Shown: positions 8,994-18,849, numbered from the stretch's first letter. The stretch: 64,000 nt of DNA from Priestia koreensis (GCF_001274935.1 NZ_LILC01000002.1:124001-188000), one strand, 5' to 3'. The notes: a model not told the origin generated them from the sequence alone. Program-made: numbers and translations.

Positions 8994-9020
8994 AAAAGCA
9001 TGGAGATCCATGCTTTTTTA
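8993..9020 (+). terminator. Terminator after cls
   Basis: AAAAAGCATGGA pairs perfectly with TCCATGCTTTTT around a two-base loop, beginning at the stop codon. Confidence 0.8.
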
Positions 9021-9101
9021 TTTTGTGTGTACAAAAGCAGGGGATTTACGATGAACAACGAAATATAGGAGGTAATGTCGAATGTAAAGGAGTGTAGTGA
9101 T

Positions 9102-10286
9102 GTGCTTGTTGCTCAAACGAAAGAAGGAAAGCTGATATCATTAGGAAAGCATCATTCTGCTGAACGGCTTCGAGAAATGCGAAGTACGATTCCATTTTTT
9201 TGCCCCTCATGTAAAGAGTCCCTTCAGCTAAAGGTGGGAACAAAAAAAATTCCACACTTTGCTCATCTAAAACAACGATCATGTGAAAGTAGTCATGAGG
9301 GAGAAACGGATTACCATATGCTCGGGAAGAGGCGATTGTATGAATGGATTTCAAGCACTCATACTGTCGAACTTGAAGAATATATGGCTGACATCCGTCA
9401 GCGCCCTGACTTATTGCTACGAACCCCCTCAGCCGTTTACCCCATTGAGTATCAGTGCGCATCCCTTTCGCTAGCGATTTTTACGAAGCGGAATGAATCC
9501 TACGTTGAACATGATTACAGGCCCATTTGGATTATCGGAGCAAAGAGGCTAAAGCGCCTATCCACGCATATGATCCAGCTAAAATCACAGGACTGGCAGT
9601 ACCTTTCTACGATTCCGCAATGCCCCACACTTTTTTACTTTTCTCCTGATGATCAACAACTTATAAAAGTTTCTCATTTGTATGCTTTTTCTTCGACCAT
9701 TTGCTTTGGAACCTTTCATCATTCTTCTACTCGTCAGCTCACGTTTGAGGATTGGGTGCTAGGAGAGATTGAAAGAGAACCAGCTATATGGACGGCTTGG
9801 TTGGAACGAAAAAGAAAGTGGCGTACGACCTATATGATTTATTCGAACAAACAGACACGACCATTTTTAGAACTTCTCTATGCCCTTCAAATTCCTCCAT
9901 CTCATTTTCCTGCAGAAGCAGGAATTCCACTCTCGAGCTCTTACCTTTTTGAAACGCCCTCATGTATTTGGCAAGCGTACATTCTATTTGATCTGTTTCG
10001 ATATACGAGAATGGAGGAGGCAATCGCTTATGAGACCATTCGCAGCAGGCTAAAAAAACGCTTTAAGGAGGGGCATATCAAACAGCGATTTGAAAGAGAA
10101 GGAGACTGGGAAATCCCGCTACAGGAATATTTGCAATTCCTGTGCGACATTGAGCTGATAAAAAAAAGTAGTGAGACGTGCTACACCCTCAAACGAACCT
10201 ATACCATTCCATATAAAATGAACGACGTCTTTCAGGCAGATTGGGATTGTTTATATGCTTGGTTAAGCAAAAGAAATGACATGTAA
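9102..10286 (+). CDS. coiA: Competence protein CoiA
   Basis: CoiA promotes recombination of incoming DNA during transformation. An N-terminal zinc-finger-like module (CPSC...KIPHFAH...C) precedes a nuclease-like domain with the PD-(D/E)xK signature RPDLLL...IEYQ at about residues 112-132; the C-terminal half is helical and basic. The GTG at 9102 is preferred over the ATG at 9075. AAAGGAG lies about 8 nt before the GTG, while the SD at 9066 is only 2 nt from the ATG, and the product MLVAQTKEGKL fits the family start. With the GTG the protein has 394 residues. The same zinc module occurs in the UvrD-type helicase at 54808-57141. Confidence 0.88.
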   Translation: MLVAQTKEGKLISLGKHHSAERLREMRSTIPFFCPSCKESLQLKVGTKKIPHFAHLKQRSCESSHEGETDYHMLGKRRLYEWISSTHTVELEEYMADIRQRPDLLLRTPSAVYPIEYQCASLSLAIFTKRNESYVEHDYRPIWIIGAKRLKRLSTHMIQLKSQDWQYLSTIPQCPTLFYFSPDDQQLIKVSHLYAFSSTICFGTFHHSSTRQLTFEDWVLGEIEREPAIWTAWLERKRKWRTTYMIYSNKQTRPFLELLYALQIPPSHFPAEAGIPLSSSYLFETPSCIWQAYILFDLFRYTRMEEAIAYETIRSRLKKRFKEGHIKQRFEREGDWEIPLQEYLQFLCDIELIKKSSETCYTLKRTYTIPYKMNDVFQADWDCLYAWLSKRNDM

Positions 10287-10436
10287 TCTGAATATTTGTA
10301 CAATGTGAAGAGTAAGAAGAATTTTTTAGTAAATGCGAACCAATCGTATACACTAATAACGATTACTGAGAAAAAGGAATTGTCTCGTTCATAGAGAACA
10401 TGTTAATGAATGAAGAATTTTTAGGGGGTAAAGTCG

Positions 10437-12257
10437 ATGGCTGAACAAACAAAAACGAAAAAGCTGCCGGTACGTAGTGATATCCAAGTAGAAGATACAT
10501 GGAAATTAGAAGATATTTATTCATCCGATCAAGAATGGGAGAAAGAGTTTGAAGCGGTTAAAGCACTTCTTCCGAATGTAACAACTTATCAAGGGAAATT
10601 AGGCGAATCAGCCGATACGTTATATGCGGCGATGCAGGCTCAAGATGAACTAACAATGAGAGCGAGTCAGTTATACGCATATGCTCACATGCGCTACGAT
10701 CAAGATACAGGAAATTCATTCTATCAAGGGTTAAATGATCGAATGAAGTCACTGTATACACAAATCGGGGGTGCTCTTGCTTTCTTTACGCCTGAGCTAT
10801 TATCAGTAGAGGAAGAGAAGCTAAAAGGATTTTTAGAAGAGAAAGAAGAGCTAAAGCTTTATGCACATGCGCTCGATGAAATTAATCGTCAGCGTCCGCA
10901 CGTATTAACAGCTGCTGAAGAAGCGCTATTGGCACAAGCATCAGAGGTGCTATCATCTTCTAGTAATACGTTCGGAATGTTAAATAACGCTGATTTAGAA
11001 TTTCCATCGATCAAAGACGAAAACGGAGAAGAAGTTGAAATTACGCATGGCCGTTACATTCGCTTCTTAGAAAGCAGCGATCGTCGCGTTCGCGAAGAGG
11101 CGTTCAAAGCTGTATATGGTACATATGGACAATTTCAAAATACGTTTGCGAGCACATTGAGTGGGACGGTGAAAAAAGATAATTTTAATGCTCGTGTGCG
11201 CAAATATGATTCCGCTCGTCAAGCAGCGCTCAGCAACAATAACATTCCAGAAGAAGTGTACGATAACCTTGTGGAGACGGTAAATAAAAACCTTCATCTG
11301 CTTCATCGCTATGTGAAGCTACGTAAAAAAGTATTAGGATTAGACGAGCTACACGTATACGATCTTTATACACCGCTTGTAAAAGATGTGAAAATGGAAG
11401 TAACGTACGATGAAGCAAGAGACTATATTTTAAAAGGTCTTGCACCGCTTGGTGAAGAGTATTTAGACATTTTAAAAGAGGGCTTCGACAACCGCTGGGT
11501 TGACGTTCATGAGAACAAAGGAAAACGAAGCGGAGCATACTCATCTGGAACGTATGGCACAAACCCATATATCCTAATGAACTGGCAGGATAACGTGAAT
11601 AACCTCTTCACGTTAGCACATGAATTTGGTCACTCTGTTCACAGTTACTATACGCGAAAAACACAGTCATATCCGTATGGTGATTATTCAATCTTTGTGG
11701 CTGAAGTTGCGTCAACATGTAACGAAGCGTTATTAAATGATTACTTGTTGGAAAACATTGATGACGAGAAGAAACGCCTGTATCTATTGAATCATTATTT
11801 AGAAGGGTTCCGTGGTACCGTGTTCCGTCAAACGATGTTTGCTGAGTTTGAGCACGATATTCATGTCCGCGCTCAAAACGGTGAACCGTTAACACCTGAG
11901 CTACTGACGAAACTTTATTATGAATTAAATAAAAAGTATTTCGGTGAGGATCTTGTCGTAGACGAAGAAATTGGTTTAGAGTGGTCACGTATTCCGCATT
12001 TCTATTACAATTACTACGTGTATCAATATTCCACTGGATTCAGTGCAGCAGCGGCATTAAGTAAGCAAATCCTTGAAGAAGGAGAGCCAGCTGTCAAACG
12101 CTATGTAGACTTCTTAAAAGCGGGAAGCTCGGATTATCCAATCAACGTCTTGAAGAAGGCAGGAGTGGATATGACAACAGCGAAGCCAGTAGAAGAAGCA
12201 CTTGCGGTATTTGAAGAAAAGCTTTCTGAAATGGAACGTCTGTTAGAACAACTATAA
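10437..12257 (+). CDS. pepF: Oligoendopeptidase F
   Basis: A 606-residue M3B zinc metallopeptidase that cleaves short peptides in the cytoplasm. The zinc site HEFGHSVHSYY (HExxH) lies at about residue 395, with the third ligand expected in the downstream EVASTCNEALL segment. The length is typical for PepF. The start has GGGGG(T)AAAG upstream. Order coiA-pepF-spxH matches B. subtilis, where pepF overproduction blocks sporulation initiation by degrading signalling peptides. It has a 150-nt leader and its own terminator. Confidence 0.95.
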   Translation: MAEQTKTKKLPVRSDIQVEDTWKLEDIYSSDQEWEKEFEAVKALLPNVTTYQGKLGESADTLYAAMQAQDELTMRASQLYAYAHMRYDQDTGNSFYQGLNDRMKSLYTQIGGALAFFTPELLSVEEEKLKGFLEEKEELKLYAHALDEINRQRPHVLTAAEEALLAQASEVLSSSSNTFGMLNNADLEFPSIKDENGEEVEITHGRYIRFLESSDRRVREEAFKAVYGTYGQFQNTFASTLSGTVKKDNFNARVRKYDSARQAALSNNNIPEEVYDNLVETVNKNLHLLHRYVKLRKKVLGLDELHVYDLYTPLVKDVKMEVTYDEARDYILKGLAPLGEEYLDILKEGFDNRWVDVHENKGKRSGAYSSGTYGTNPYILMNWQDNVNNLFTLAHEFGHSVHSYYTRKTQSYPYGDYSIFVAEVASTCNEALLNDYLLENIDDEKKRLYLLNHYLEGFRGTVFRQTMFAEFEHDIHVRAQNGEPLTPELLTKLYYELNKKYFGEDLVVDEEIGLEWSRIPHFYYNYYVYQYSTGFSAAAALSKQILEEGEPAVKRYVDFLKAGSSDYPINVLKKAGVDMTTAKPVEEALAVFEEKLSEMERLLEQL

Positions 12258-12293
12258 GAAAAAAGGAAGAAGGCGAGAGCTTTCTTCCTTTTT
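12258..12293. terminator. Bidirectional terminator between pepF and yizD
   Basis: AAAAAGGAAGAA pairs with TTTCTTCCTTTTT. It separates the convergent pepF and yizD genes. Confidence 0.8.
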
Positions 12294-12471
12294 ATTTGAA
12301 CCCTCGAAACTGCTTACGGGTGTTCATAAAATGAAGGTTCAGTAAAATGGTGACAAACAAAATGGGTGACGTTACGATAATGGGAGCCATATTCATTAAT
12401 GCCATCGTGTGAAAACATAGCGCAATGACAAAGCAAGACAAGGCAATCAATAAGGGAAGGCGCTGTGTCAT
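12292..12471 (-). CDS. yizD: Small membrane protein YizD
   Basis: A 59-residue protein, MTQRLPLL... to ...QFRGFK, with two hydrophobic segments (about 6-22 and 28-47) and basic ends, so probably two membrane helices. GGAGGTGA lies just upstream of the ATG. Placement between pepF and the RoxS sRNA/spxH corresponds to yizD of B. subtilis, a small uncharacterised gene. The assignment rests on position and size more than on sequence. Confidence 0.65.
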   Translation of the reverse strand: MTQRLPLLIALSCFVIALCFHTMALMNMAPIIVTSPILFVTILLNLHFMNTRKQFRGFK

Positions 12472-12536
12472 ACGTTCACCTCCAAAATAATTTCTCTTGT
12501 ACTATATGTATGGACACTTCGTATAAATTTGACAAT

Positions 12537-12545
12537 TTTGTGAAG
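12537..12545 (+). promoter_or_regulatory. Candidate ResD box for RoxS
   Basis: TTTGTGAAG resembles the ResD consensus TTTGTGAAT and lies about 60 nt upstream of the RoxS -10. RoxS is activated by ResD in B. subtilis. A single half-site match is weak. Confidence 0.35.
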
Positions 12546-12596
12546 GTGTAAAAAAGTTTTGAAAAGCCCTTGCCAAAAGTCGACAACATTTGCTAT

Positions 12597-12602
12597 TATA
12601 AT
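12597..12602 (+). promoter_or_regulatory. -10 element of roxS
   Basis: TATAAT about 7 nt before the inferred RoxS 5' end. The nearest -35-like TTGCCA (12570) is 21 nt away, longer than usual, consistent with an activator-dependent promoter. Confidence 0.6.
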
Positions 12603-12608
12603 TAACGT

Positions 12609-12720
12609 GAAGTTTATCACAAACAAACATATACCCCTTTGTTTGACCGTGAAAAATTTCTCCCATCCCCTTGTTGTCTTAAGACAAGCAAAAGGACTCG
12701 GCGTAAGCCGAGTCCTTTTG
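12609..12720 (+). ncRNA. roxS: RsaE/RoxS regulatory small RNA
   Basis: A transcript of about 112 nt beginning GAAGTTTATCACAAACAAAC, with two C-rich single-stranded regions: ACCCC at about 12633 and CTCCCATCCCC at 12660-12670. It ends in the terminator AAAAGGACTCGGC/GCCGAGTCCTTTT (12690-12719), preceded by the palindrome TTGTCTTAAGACAA. These blocks agree with Staphylococcus aureus RsaE and B. subtilis RoxS as I recall them, and the yizD-spxH location is the same as in B. subtilis. RoxS uses its C-rich loops to pair with ribosome binding sites and lowers expression of TCA-cycle and redox genes in response to NO and NADH. The 5' end is inferred from the -10 box. The terminator is symmetrical and may also back up spxH. 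Confidence 0.9.
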
Positions 12721-12743
12721 TATATGCAGAAAAGCGAATAAAA

Positions 12744-12772
12744 TAAACGCCCTAGCGATTAGCCAAGGCGCT
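12744..12772 (-). terminator. Terminator after spxH
   Basis: Read on the minus strand, GCCTTGG pairs (with wobbles) with CTAGGGC, followed by TTTATTTTATT. Confidence 0.55.
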
Positions 12773-12775
12773 TGC

Positions 12776-13660
12776 TTACTCATCGATATATTTCCAAAAC
12801 GTTCCGTGTTTTACCGGTACTTCTTCGACTTTTTGAAGGAGGCGTAGCTTTTTCATTTCTTTTTTTGCATCTTCCAAAGGAAGATCGTAAACAACGGCGA
12901 TTTCCTTCGTAGCCACAAAATCAAAGTATCGTAAAAATACTTCAAGCGGTGGCAGAGGATGAGGTTCAGGCTTGCAACCAAGCATTTCATGGATAATTTC
13001 AACGTACATTTCGTACGGATAAGAACCTGAAATTTTAATTCCTTCTTCCTCTACGTCTTCATTAAAGAACACAAGTGTCGGAATTTCTTGAACATCCATT
13101 TCACCACTTATTTTTACGTCGCACTGAAAAGCCTTTACAGCGCTCTCAGAGTAAAGATCGCGCTTAAACTCTTCTACATCAAGACCAACTTCTTCAGCAC
13201 ACCCTAACAGCACGTCTTCATCTGAAACATTTTGCTTATCAAGAAATACATATTCCCGTAGCTTTCGTAAAAAGCGAATACCAGGACGTTTCCCTTGTAG
13301 CTCTGCTGCTTTGATCGCGATAGACGCTGCATAAGGGGTTTCAATCGGATTATCAATCCAGAGAGTGCCGTCACAGGACATTCCAGAGCGGCTAGCCGTC
13401 TTTTCCCAATACTGTGCCATGTTCTCAAATTTCTTTTTGGTGTTCAAATTTAATGAACCTAATCGACCACTTAAGATGTGTTTGAGCGTAAAATATTTTC
13501 CATATTCAATCTGAAGCTTCTTAAGGACAGGTTCCAATGCCCAGCACTGTGGGCATAATGGATCAATAAACAGATAAATTTCTAATGGTTTTTGGTTCGA
13601 CCCCTGACATAGCTGAGACATATCTTGTATGGCTGGATTATTTACATCGTGTACACTCAC
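12776..13660 (-). CDS. spxH: ClpXP adaptor SpxH (YjbH)
   Basis: A 294-residue DsbA/FrnE-like protein with a thioredoxin-fold CxxC (DPLCPQC, about residues 33-39). SpxH binds Spx and accelerates its degradation by ClpXP; stress-induced aggregation of SpxH frees Spx. The GTG start at 13660 overlaps the yjbI stop as GTGA, and AAGGAT lies 8 nt upstream, so translation is coupled. Length agrees with B. subtilis. A C-terminal winged-helix-like region (about 235-290) is present. Terminator hairpins and RoxS lie directly downstream. Confidence 0.95.
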   Translation of the reverse strand: MSVHDVNNPAIQDMSQLCQGSNQKPLEIYLFIDPLCPQCWALEPVLKKLQIEYGKYFTLKHILSGRLGSLNLNTKKKFENMAQYWEKTASRSGMSCDGTLWIDNPIETPYAASIAIKAAELQGKRPGIRFLRKLREYVFLDKQNVSDEDVLLGCAEEVGLDVEEFKRDLYSESAVKAFQCDVKISGEMDVQEIPTLVFFNEDVEEEGIKISGSYPYEMYVEIIHEMLGCKPEPHPLPPLEVFLRYFDFVATKEIAVVYDLPLEDAKKEMKKLRLLQKVEEVPVKHGTFWKYIDE

Positions 13661-14067
13661 TCTGAAGATCCTTTCTCATTTTCTGAGTCGGGTGTATTTA
13701 CCATATGCTGAGCAGTTAATAGTAAACGGTGAAAAAGCTGCTCACGATGTTCACCTTCTAGTTCAATTTCATCCATTGCTTCAGCCATACAGGTCAGCCA
13801 TGCTTTTGCTCGCGACGGTGTAATAGGGAACGGAAGGTGTCTAGCACGAAGCATAGGATGTCCATGCTCCTCCGTATATAATGCAGGTCCCCCTAAGTAC
13901 TGTGTCAGAAATTGCTTTTGCTTTCGTGCTGTTTCAGTTAAATCAGCAGGAAATATAGGGGCTAATTCAGGATGCTCGCCTACACGTGTGTAAAAGGCAT
14001 CGACAAGATTAGAAATAATATCAGCTCCTCCTATAGCTTCATAAGGTGTGTAAACTTGATCTGCCAT
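13657..14067 (-). CDS. yjbI: Truncated haemoglobin, group II
   Basis: A 136-residue 2-on-2 globin. The TPYEAIGG start, the FYTRV segment, the distal region [26 protein letters not shown], the proximal region HLPF and the W of WLTCMAEAM are all visible. Group II truncated globins bind O2 and NO and may give oxygen or NO protection; in Bacillus the gene is linked to spxH, suggesting help with thiol oxidation or NO stress. The stop overlaps the spxH start by 4 nt. The 340-nt gap to cwlQ (14068-14407) holds only an AT-rich leader with no clear promoter, and the cwlQ terminator. Confidence 0.94.
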   Translation of the reverse strand: MADQVYTPYEAIGGADIISNLVDAFYTRVGEHPELAPIFPADLTETARKQKQFLTQYLGGPALYTEEHGHPMLRARHLPFPITPSRAKAWLTCMAEAMDEIELEGEHREQLFHRLLLTAQHMVNTPDSENEKGSSE

Positions 14068-14363
14068 AGTTATAACTCCTTTAAATGTATTTAAACGTTC
14101 CGCAGGTTTTTCGTCCTACGTCGAATCATAAAATGCTCTTTTTCCTTACACACTAAAAAGTGCGTTTATTTATACTTTTAATGTAAATTTATTTTATCAA
14201 TGCTACGTACATATCTCAAATTTTCCGCCTTGTTCCTAAAAATTTTAAAGGTTTTTAGCGAAAAATGTCCAATTTTTTCTCTAAAAAGCTCCTCGTTAGT
14301 AGGATGTACGATAAAGAACTGAACATGAATGTTTTTTTTTGCACTTGAAACGTGATGTGCGAA

Positions 14364-14404
14364 ATAAAAAAAAGACCGGCTATCCGAAGATAAGCCGGCC
14401 TTTT
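14364..14404 (-). terminator. Terminator after cwlQ
   Basis: On the minus strand GGCCGGCTTAT pairs with ATAGCCGGTC around CTTCGG, followed by eight T. Confidence 0.85.
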
Positions 14405-14407
14405 ACG

Positions 14408-15049
14408 TTAAGACATGTACGTATTCATAATTTTTTGGACGTAGGATTTTGTTTCTTTAAACGGAGGAATGCCCCCGTATTTGTCCACGTTCCCTGGTCC
14501 CGCATTATACGCAGCGAGCGCAAATTGAACATTTCCATCATATTTTTCAAGCATTTGTTTTAAATATTTTGTACCACCAAGAACATTATCTCGAGGGTCG
14601 TATGCATCAGATACCCCTAATGCTCTTGCAGTGCTTGGCATGAGCTGCATTAATCCCATCGCCCCAACATAGCTTTTAGCATTTGCATTAAAGCTTGATT
14701 CGTGCATAATAACAGACTTGATCAGTTTAGGATCGACGCCATATTTTTCTGCCGCCTCCGCTACAATTTCTTCAATCTCTGTTTTAGAAGGTAACTTTTT
14801 AACAGGTATTGCGGAAACAACGTCCTCTACTTGAGAGAGCGAAGAAGGTGGAAGCGCAAAGCTCGTTCCTAATGATAATGGAAGGGAAGGTGATGATTCT
14901 TCCTTACCTTGTGCTGGAGTTGAAAGAAGCTGTTCAAACATATCTGCAAAAGAGGATGAAGACGGCGCGTTCATCCCTTTTGATGCAGTGGCAGAAAAAT
15001 TGCGTAATGATTGAATTTGCATTATGGTTTTTAAAGGTTCAACATTCAT
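14408..15049 (-). CDS. cwlQ: Lytic transglycosylase/muramidase CwlQ (YjbJ)
   Basis: A 213-residue peptidoglycan hydrolase. About 95 N-terminal residues are Ser/Pro-rich and low-complexity, without a classical signal peptide. The SLT domain follows: [20 protein letters not shown] (catalytic Glu in HESS), [13 protein letters not shown] and [16 protein letters not shown]. subtilis YjbJ was renamed CwlQ for its dual lytic transglycosylase and muramidase activity; it is linked to motility regulation. The start follows GCGAGGAATAAAC, two bases after the yjbK stop, so the two form an operon. Confidence 0.9.
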   Translation of the reverse strand: MNVEPLKTIMQIQSLRNFSATASKGMNAPSSSSFADMFEQLLSTPAQGKEESSPSLPLSLGTSFALPPSSLSQVEDVVSAIPVKKLPSKTEIEEIVAEAAEKYGVDPKLIKSVIMHESSFNANAKSYVGAMGLMQLMPSTARALGVSDAYDPRDNVLGGTKYLKQMLEKYDGNVQFALAAYNAGPGNVDKYGGIPPFKETKSYVQKIMNTYMS

Positions 15050-15051
15050 GT

Positions 15052-15642
15052 TTATTCCTCGCTTATTTGTTTATATTTTTCCTTATAAAACCGACGAATT
15101 TTATTTTCTGTCGTTCGAGCTGGAATGGTTAATGATTGAAGGAGGTCTTTAAATTTCTTCTGACCTTCTGTAAAATCAGTCGCCTCATATTCAAGCTCAT
15201 AGTCTTCTTTCTCAAGATAAAAGCTGTGATCGAGTACGAGTAACCCGCTCTTGTACGAGAATTCCGCTCTATTTGTTGCGAGTGTACCGAAATGAAGTAA
15301 TGAAGACGTGCTAATATTCATATCGGCTAGAATAGTAACAATTTGACCAAAAATGTGTAGAGGATTTTCTAAAATATTCTCCGCTTGCTCCTTCGATAAC
15401 GGTTCGTGTGTTTCGAGCAGTCCGTCTTTGACAGGTTGCTTTAAGGTAAGCGTGTACGTGCCTTTTTTCTGACGAATTCGAAGGGCTGCGCCGTGATTTT
15501 TTAGCTGAAAGTCTGCTGTGTCAAAATAATGATTTTCCTGTAGCTTAAAATCATTCTCTGTTAGGGTGAAGTGTTTTGTTAAACGAACAAATTCATCCTT
15601 TGTTAGCCTGTTTTTAAATTCGATTTCGAGTTCTTGGTTCAT
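15052..15642 (-). CDS. yjbK: CYTH-domain triphosphatase-like protein YjbK
   Basis: A 196-residue CYTH protein (adenylate cyclase CyaB/thiamine triphosphatase fold). The signature ExExK is at the N-terminus (ELEIEFKN), followed by [16 protein letters not shown] and a late ELEYEA metal-binding strand. CYTH enzymes hydrolyse triphosphates with divalent cations; the YjbK substrate is not settled. The ATG at 15642 is chosen because the ExExK motif then falls at residues 4-8 as is usual, although its SD is weak; in-frame codons further upstream would add 18 unlike residues. Confidence 0.85.
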   Translation of the reverse strand: MNQELEIEFKNRLTKDEFVRLTKHFTLTENDFKLQENHYFDTADFQLKNHGAALRIRQKKGTYTLTLKQPVKDGLLETHEPLSKEQAENILENPLHIFGQIVTILADMNISTSSLLHFGTLATNRAEFSYKSGLLVLDHSFYLEKEDYELEYEATDFTEGQKKFKDLLQSLTIPARTTENKIRRFYKEKYKQISEE

Positions 15643-15923
15643 ATGAGTCCACTCACTTTCTACTATATGATGAAAGTTTTTCTTTATTGAACACATCGTA
15701 CGTTCTATGTGCCTGTTTTATTTAGGGAAAAGCTAATTTCTTTATTATTTCACGGAAGCAAAGGGTTATCAATACGAGAAATGTAAATAAATACTTGCTG
15801 TATGTGAAAAAAGAAGGCGGTTCGTTTTCTCATCATGAGGGGGATTATGTTAAAATTAAAAAGGGTATAAAGATAAGCTTGCATCGTTAGCACCGTAGAG
15901 TAATGATGCGTATTAAGTATGTG

Positions 15924-15952
15924 TTGCTGTTAAAACGAGTGACAATTAAAAT
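15924..15952 (+). promoter_or_regulatory. Candidate sigma-A promoter for yjbL-relQ-nadK-yjbO
   Basis: TTGCTG and TAAAAT are separated by 17 nt, about 50 nt before yjbL. This is the best plus-strand promoter in the divergent gap 15643-16003 (361 nt), which otherwise holds only the yjbK upstream region. Confidence 0.45.
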
Positions 15953-16003
15953 AAAAGATGTCTTCAAGTAAAATGTATTGAATGGATTGGAAGGAGTTTA
16001 TTT

Positions 16004-16390
16004 ATGCAAAAAAGAATTGAAGTAAAGAAAAGTCATAGCGATCAAGATACGGTTTATTTAACATCGGAGTTATTTGATGGTGAAATTACGCAGGCATCTG
16101 CGACAGGTCAAATGATCACAGATTCTGATCATGTTTCGTTTATTTATTTAGTAGATATTAATGATCAATTTACATATGTAAGTCTCACAAAAGAAGTATG
16201 GCCTCATTTAAAAGAGGTATTAACACATAATAAAAACGTTAAATTAACAATTAACGATACAGAAATTGAGTTACCTGGTGTGAAGGAAGAGCTTTCCTAT
16301 CTAGTAGAAAACATTGAAGGAAACGCTAACTACGGTGACGACATGGTTAACGAGGTTGAACGCGTATTTTTAGATAAAGAAGAGCAGTAA
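16004..16390 (+). CDS. yjbL: UPF0738-type protein YjbL
   Basis: A 128-residue acidic protein with no recognised catalytic motif. Position immediately upstream of the alarmone synthetase gene and size match B. subtilis YjbL (UPF0738). It is first in the yjbL-relQ-nadK-yjbO operon and has SD GGAAGGAG. Function unknown. Confidence 0.8.
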   Translation: MQKRIEVKKSHSDQDTVYLTSELFDGEITQASATGQMITDSDHVSFIYLVDINDQFTYVSLTKEVWPHLKEVLTHNKNVKLTINDTEIELPGVKEELSYLVENIEGNANYGDDMVNEVERVFLDKEEQ

Positions 16391-16417
16391 TTTGAACAAT
16401 GAGGGGGTATGTTAGCC

Positions 16418-17050
16418 ATGGTAAAGCATTGGGATTTATTTTTGGCTCCATACAAACAGGCGGTAGAAGAATTAAAGGTAAAACTTAAAGGGATGCGCTC
16501 GCAGTTTGATATGAACTCGCTGCACTCTCCAATTGAGTTCGTAACAGGTCGAGTGAAGCCTATTCCAAGTATTTTGGACAAAGCAACACGAAAGGGAATT
16601 CCGCTCGATCGTTTAGAAGAAGAAATGCAGGACATTGCGGGATTACGCATGATGTGTCAGTTTGTCGATGATATTCGAGAGATCGTCGAGATGCTTCATA
16701 AGCGAAAAGACCTTGAGATTGTTGAGGAGCGCGATTACATCACGCAGAAAAAAGACAGTGGTTATCGTTCATATCATGTCGTCATTCGCTATCCTGTGCA
16801 AACCATTAAAGGGGAAAAGAATATTTTAGTGGAGCTTCAAATTCGTACACTTGCGATGAACTTTTGGGCAACCATTGAGCATTCATTAAATTATAAATAC
16901 AGCGGTAAGTTTCCAAAAGATATTCAAGCGCGCCTAAAACGTGCAGCCGAGGCGGCTTTCCAGCTTGATGAAGAAATGTCTCAAATTCGTGGAGAAATCC
17001 AAGAAGCACAAGCTATTTTCTCAAGAAAGCAAGATAATCAAGAGGAATAG
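16418..17050 (+). CDS. relQ: Small alarmone synthetase RelQ (YjbM, SasB)
   Basis: A 210-residue single-domain (p)ppGpp synthetase without hydrolase domain. Visible motifs are [33 protein letters not shown] and [24 protein letters not shown] with the catalytic Glu. RelQ forms a tetramer and is stimulated by pppGpp. The ATG at 16418 is preferred: GAGGGGG is 10 nt away, whereas the ATG at 16409 touches it, and the B. subtilis protein begins similarly. It lies 27 nt after yjbL and 25 nt before nadK. Confidence 0.96.
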   Translation: MVKHWDLFLAPYKQAVEELKVKLKGMRSQFDMNSLHSPIEFVTGRVKPIPSILDKATRKGIPLDRLEEEMQDIAGLRMMCQFVDDIREIVEMLHKRKDLEIVEERDYITQKKDSGYRSYHVVIRYPVQTIKGEKNILVELQIRTLAMNFWATIEHSLNYKYSGKFPKDIQARLKRAAEAAFQLDEEMSQIRGEIQEAQAIFSRKQDNQEE

Positions 17051-17075
17051 GATACTATGCAAATGGGGTGAAAGA

Positions 17076-17870
17076 ATGAAATTTGCCATCACATCCAAAG
17101 GCGACCAAACATCAAATGCGCTGATGCAAAAAATGAAAACATACCTACTAGATTTTCATTTGGAATATGATGAAAATCAACCTGATGTCGTAATTTCTGT
17201 AGGCGGAGATGGGACGCTTCTTTATGCGTTTCATCGCTATCGCAACCGACTTGATAAAACGGCTTTTGTCGGGGTACATACAGGACATTTAGGCTTTTAT
17301 GCAGACTGGGTGCCAGAAGAAATTGAAAAGCTTGTGATTGCGATCGCAAAAACACCTTTTCAAGTAGTCGAATATCCGCTTCTGGAAATCATTATTCGCT
17401 ATATTGATGGAGGGAAAGAAGCTCGTTATTTAGCGCTGAATGAATGTACGATTAAGAGTGTAGAAGGATCACTTGTTATTGATGTTGAAATTAAGGGACA
17501 GCTTTTTGAAACGTTTAGAGGCGACGGGCTTTGTATCTCTACTCCATCTGGGAGTACGGCCTATAACAAGTCGTTAGGCGGTGCTATTTTGCATCCTTCA
17601 CTTCAAGCCATTCAAATCGCAGAAATGGCATCCATTAATAACCGCGTGTTTCGAACAGTAGGCTCGCCGCTTATTTTACCGGATCACCATACGTGCATGT
17701 TTAAGCCGGTTAATGATGCAGATTTTCAAATTACGATTGATCATTTAACTCTTCTTCATAAGGATGTAAAATCCATTCAGTGTCGCGTGGCGAATGAAAA
17801 GATTCGTTTTGCACGCTTCCGGGCATTTCCATTTTGGCAACGAGTTCGTGAATCATTCGTTTGTGACTGA
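17076..17870 (+). CDS. nadK: NAD kinase
   Basis: A 264-residue ATP-NAD kinase. The GGDGT phosphate-binding motif is at about residues 46-50, followed by NECTIKS (NE motif) and [21 protein letters not shown]. It makes NADP from NAD. The start [11 protein letters not shown] follows GGGGTGAAAG; length fits B. subtilis NadK (about 266). Third gene in the yjbL operon. Confidence 0.95.
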   Translation: MKFAITSKGDQTSNALMQKMKTYLLDFHLEYDENQPDVVISVGGDGTLLYAFHRYRNRLDKTAFVGVHTGHLGFYADWVPEEIEKLVIAIAKTPFQVVEYPLLEIIIRYIDGGKEARYLALNECTIKSVEGSLVIDVEIKGQLFETFRGDGLCISTPSGSTAYNKSLGGAILHPSLQAIQIAEMASINNRVFRTVGSPLILPDHHTCMFKPVNDADFQITIDHLTLLHKDVKSIQCRVANEKIRFARFRAFPFWQRVRESFVCD

Positions 17871-17884
17871 AGTGAGGAAAGAAA

Positions 17885-18790
17885 ATGAAACAGCCATTTA
17901 CGTTAGAATGGATAATTCCAAAAGAAGCAGAAGGACAGCTTCTTCGTGAGTTTTTAAAAGAGCACAATATTTCTAAAACCGCGCTAACAGATATTAAATT
18001 TAACGGTGGTTCAATTAAAGTGAACCACCAAGAGATGAACGTCAGGTATCGATTAAACGAACAGGATCTGCTGCAGATCAGCTTTCCACCAGAGGTTGCT
18101 AGTGATAACGTAAAGCCTGAGGCGATTCCACTTCACATTGTCTATGAGGATGACTATTTATTGGTGATTAACAAGCAAGCAGGGATGGCGAGTATTCCGT
18201 CCCGTCAACATCTGTCAGGGACGTTGAGCAATGCATTGTTACATTACTATCAAGAAAAAGGCATTTCCTCAACGATTCATCTCGTAAACCGCCTTGATCG
18301 CGATACGTCAGGACTGTTGATTGTTGCAAAGCATCGCTACGTTCACTATCTATTCTCAAAAGCACATGAAACAAAAATGATTAGGCGTACGTACCAAGCA
18401 ATTGTTCATGGCTGTATTCAGCCGAGTGAGGGGACAATCGATGCCCCTATCGCGCGTAGTGAAGACAGCATTATTACGAGAACGGTTGCGGATCACGGGC
18501 AGCGTTCCATTACGCATTATAGCGTAGTAGAGCAGTGTAGTGACTACAGTTACGTATCCATTCAGCTAGAAACAGGGAGGACGCATCAAATTCGCGTTCA
18601 TTTTTCCCACCTGAATCATCCGCTGCTAGGAGATGATTTATATGGCGGAAGAAGAGAGTGGATCGCTCGTCAGGCTTTACACAGCTATGAGGTTACATTC
18701 TATCACCCTATTTTGCATAAGGAACTTTGCTTTACGGCACCATTGCCTCATGATATGAAAGCCATTTTAGAAAGAGAAAGAACGATCTAA
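17885..18790 (+). CDS. yjbO: RluA-family 23S/tRNA pseudouridine synthase YjbO
   Basis: A 301-residue pseudouridine synthase. An S4-like N-terminal module (about 15-65) precedes the catalytic domain with HLVNRLDRDTSGLLIVAK, whose Asp in RLDRDTSG is the catalytic residue, and ETGRTHQIRVHF. The RNA target is not known. It ends the yjbL-relQ-nadK operon. Its stop codon TAA is the exact point where the 597-bp element inserted: the last A of the stop begins the 9-bp target duplication. Confidence 0.93.
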   Translation: MKQPFTLEWIIPKEAEGQLLREFLKEHNISKTALTDIKFNGGSIKVNHQEMNVRYRLNEQDLLQISFPPEVASDNVKPEAIPLHIVYEDDYLLVINKQAGMASIPSRQHLSGTLSNALLHYYQEKGISSTIHLVNRLDRDTSGLLIVAKHRYVHYLFSKAHETKMIRRTYQAIVHGCIQPSEGTIDAPIARSEDSIITRTVADHGQRSITHYSVVEQCSDYSYVSIQLETGRTHQIRVHFSHLNHPLLGDDLYGGRREWIARQALHSYEVTFYHPILHKELCFTAPLPHDMKAILERERTI

Positions 18791-18798
18791 TTCATAGG
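18790..18798 (+). repeat. Target site duplication, left copy
   Basis: ATTCATAGG, identical to 19396-19404 and directly adjoining the element. Its first base is the last base of the yjbO stop codon. Confidence 0.8.
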
Positions 18799-18849
18799 AA
18801 GGCAACTGAAAAACTTCAGATTTTTTAGGTGATCAGTAGAACGTAAGAC

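Noticed and set aside
9046..9462. Minus-strand open frame of 138 codons opposite coiA
   Set aside because: Lies antisense to the conserved zinc and nuclease region of coiA and has no recognisable domain.
12559..12741. Plus-strand open frame of 60 codons
   Set aside because: It overlaps the RoxS sRNA and its terminator and has no SD; the RNA explains the region.
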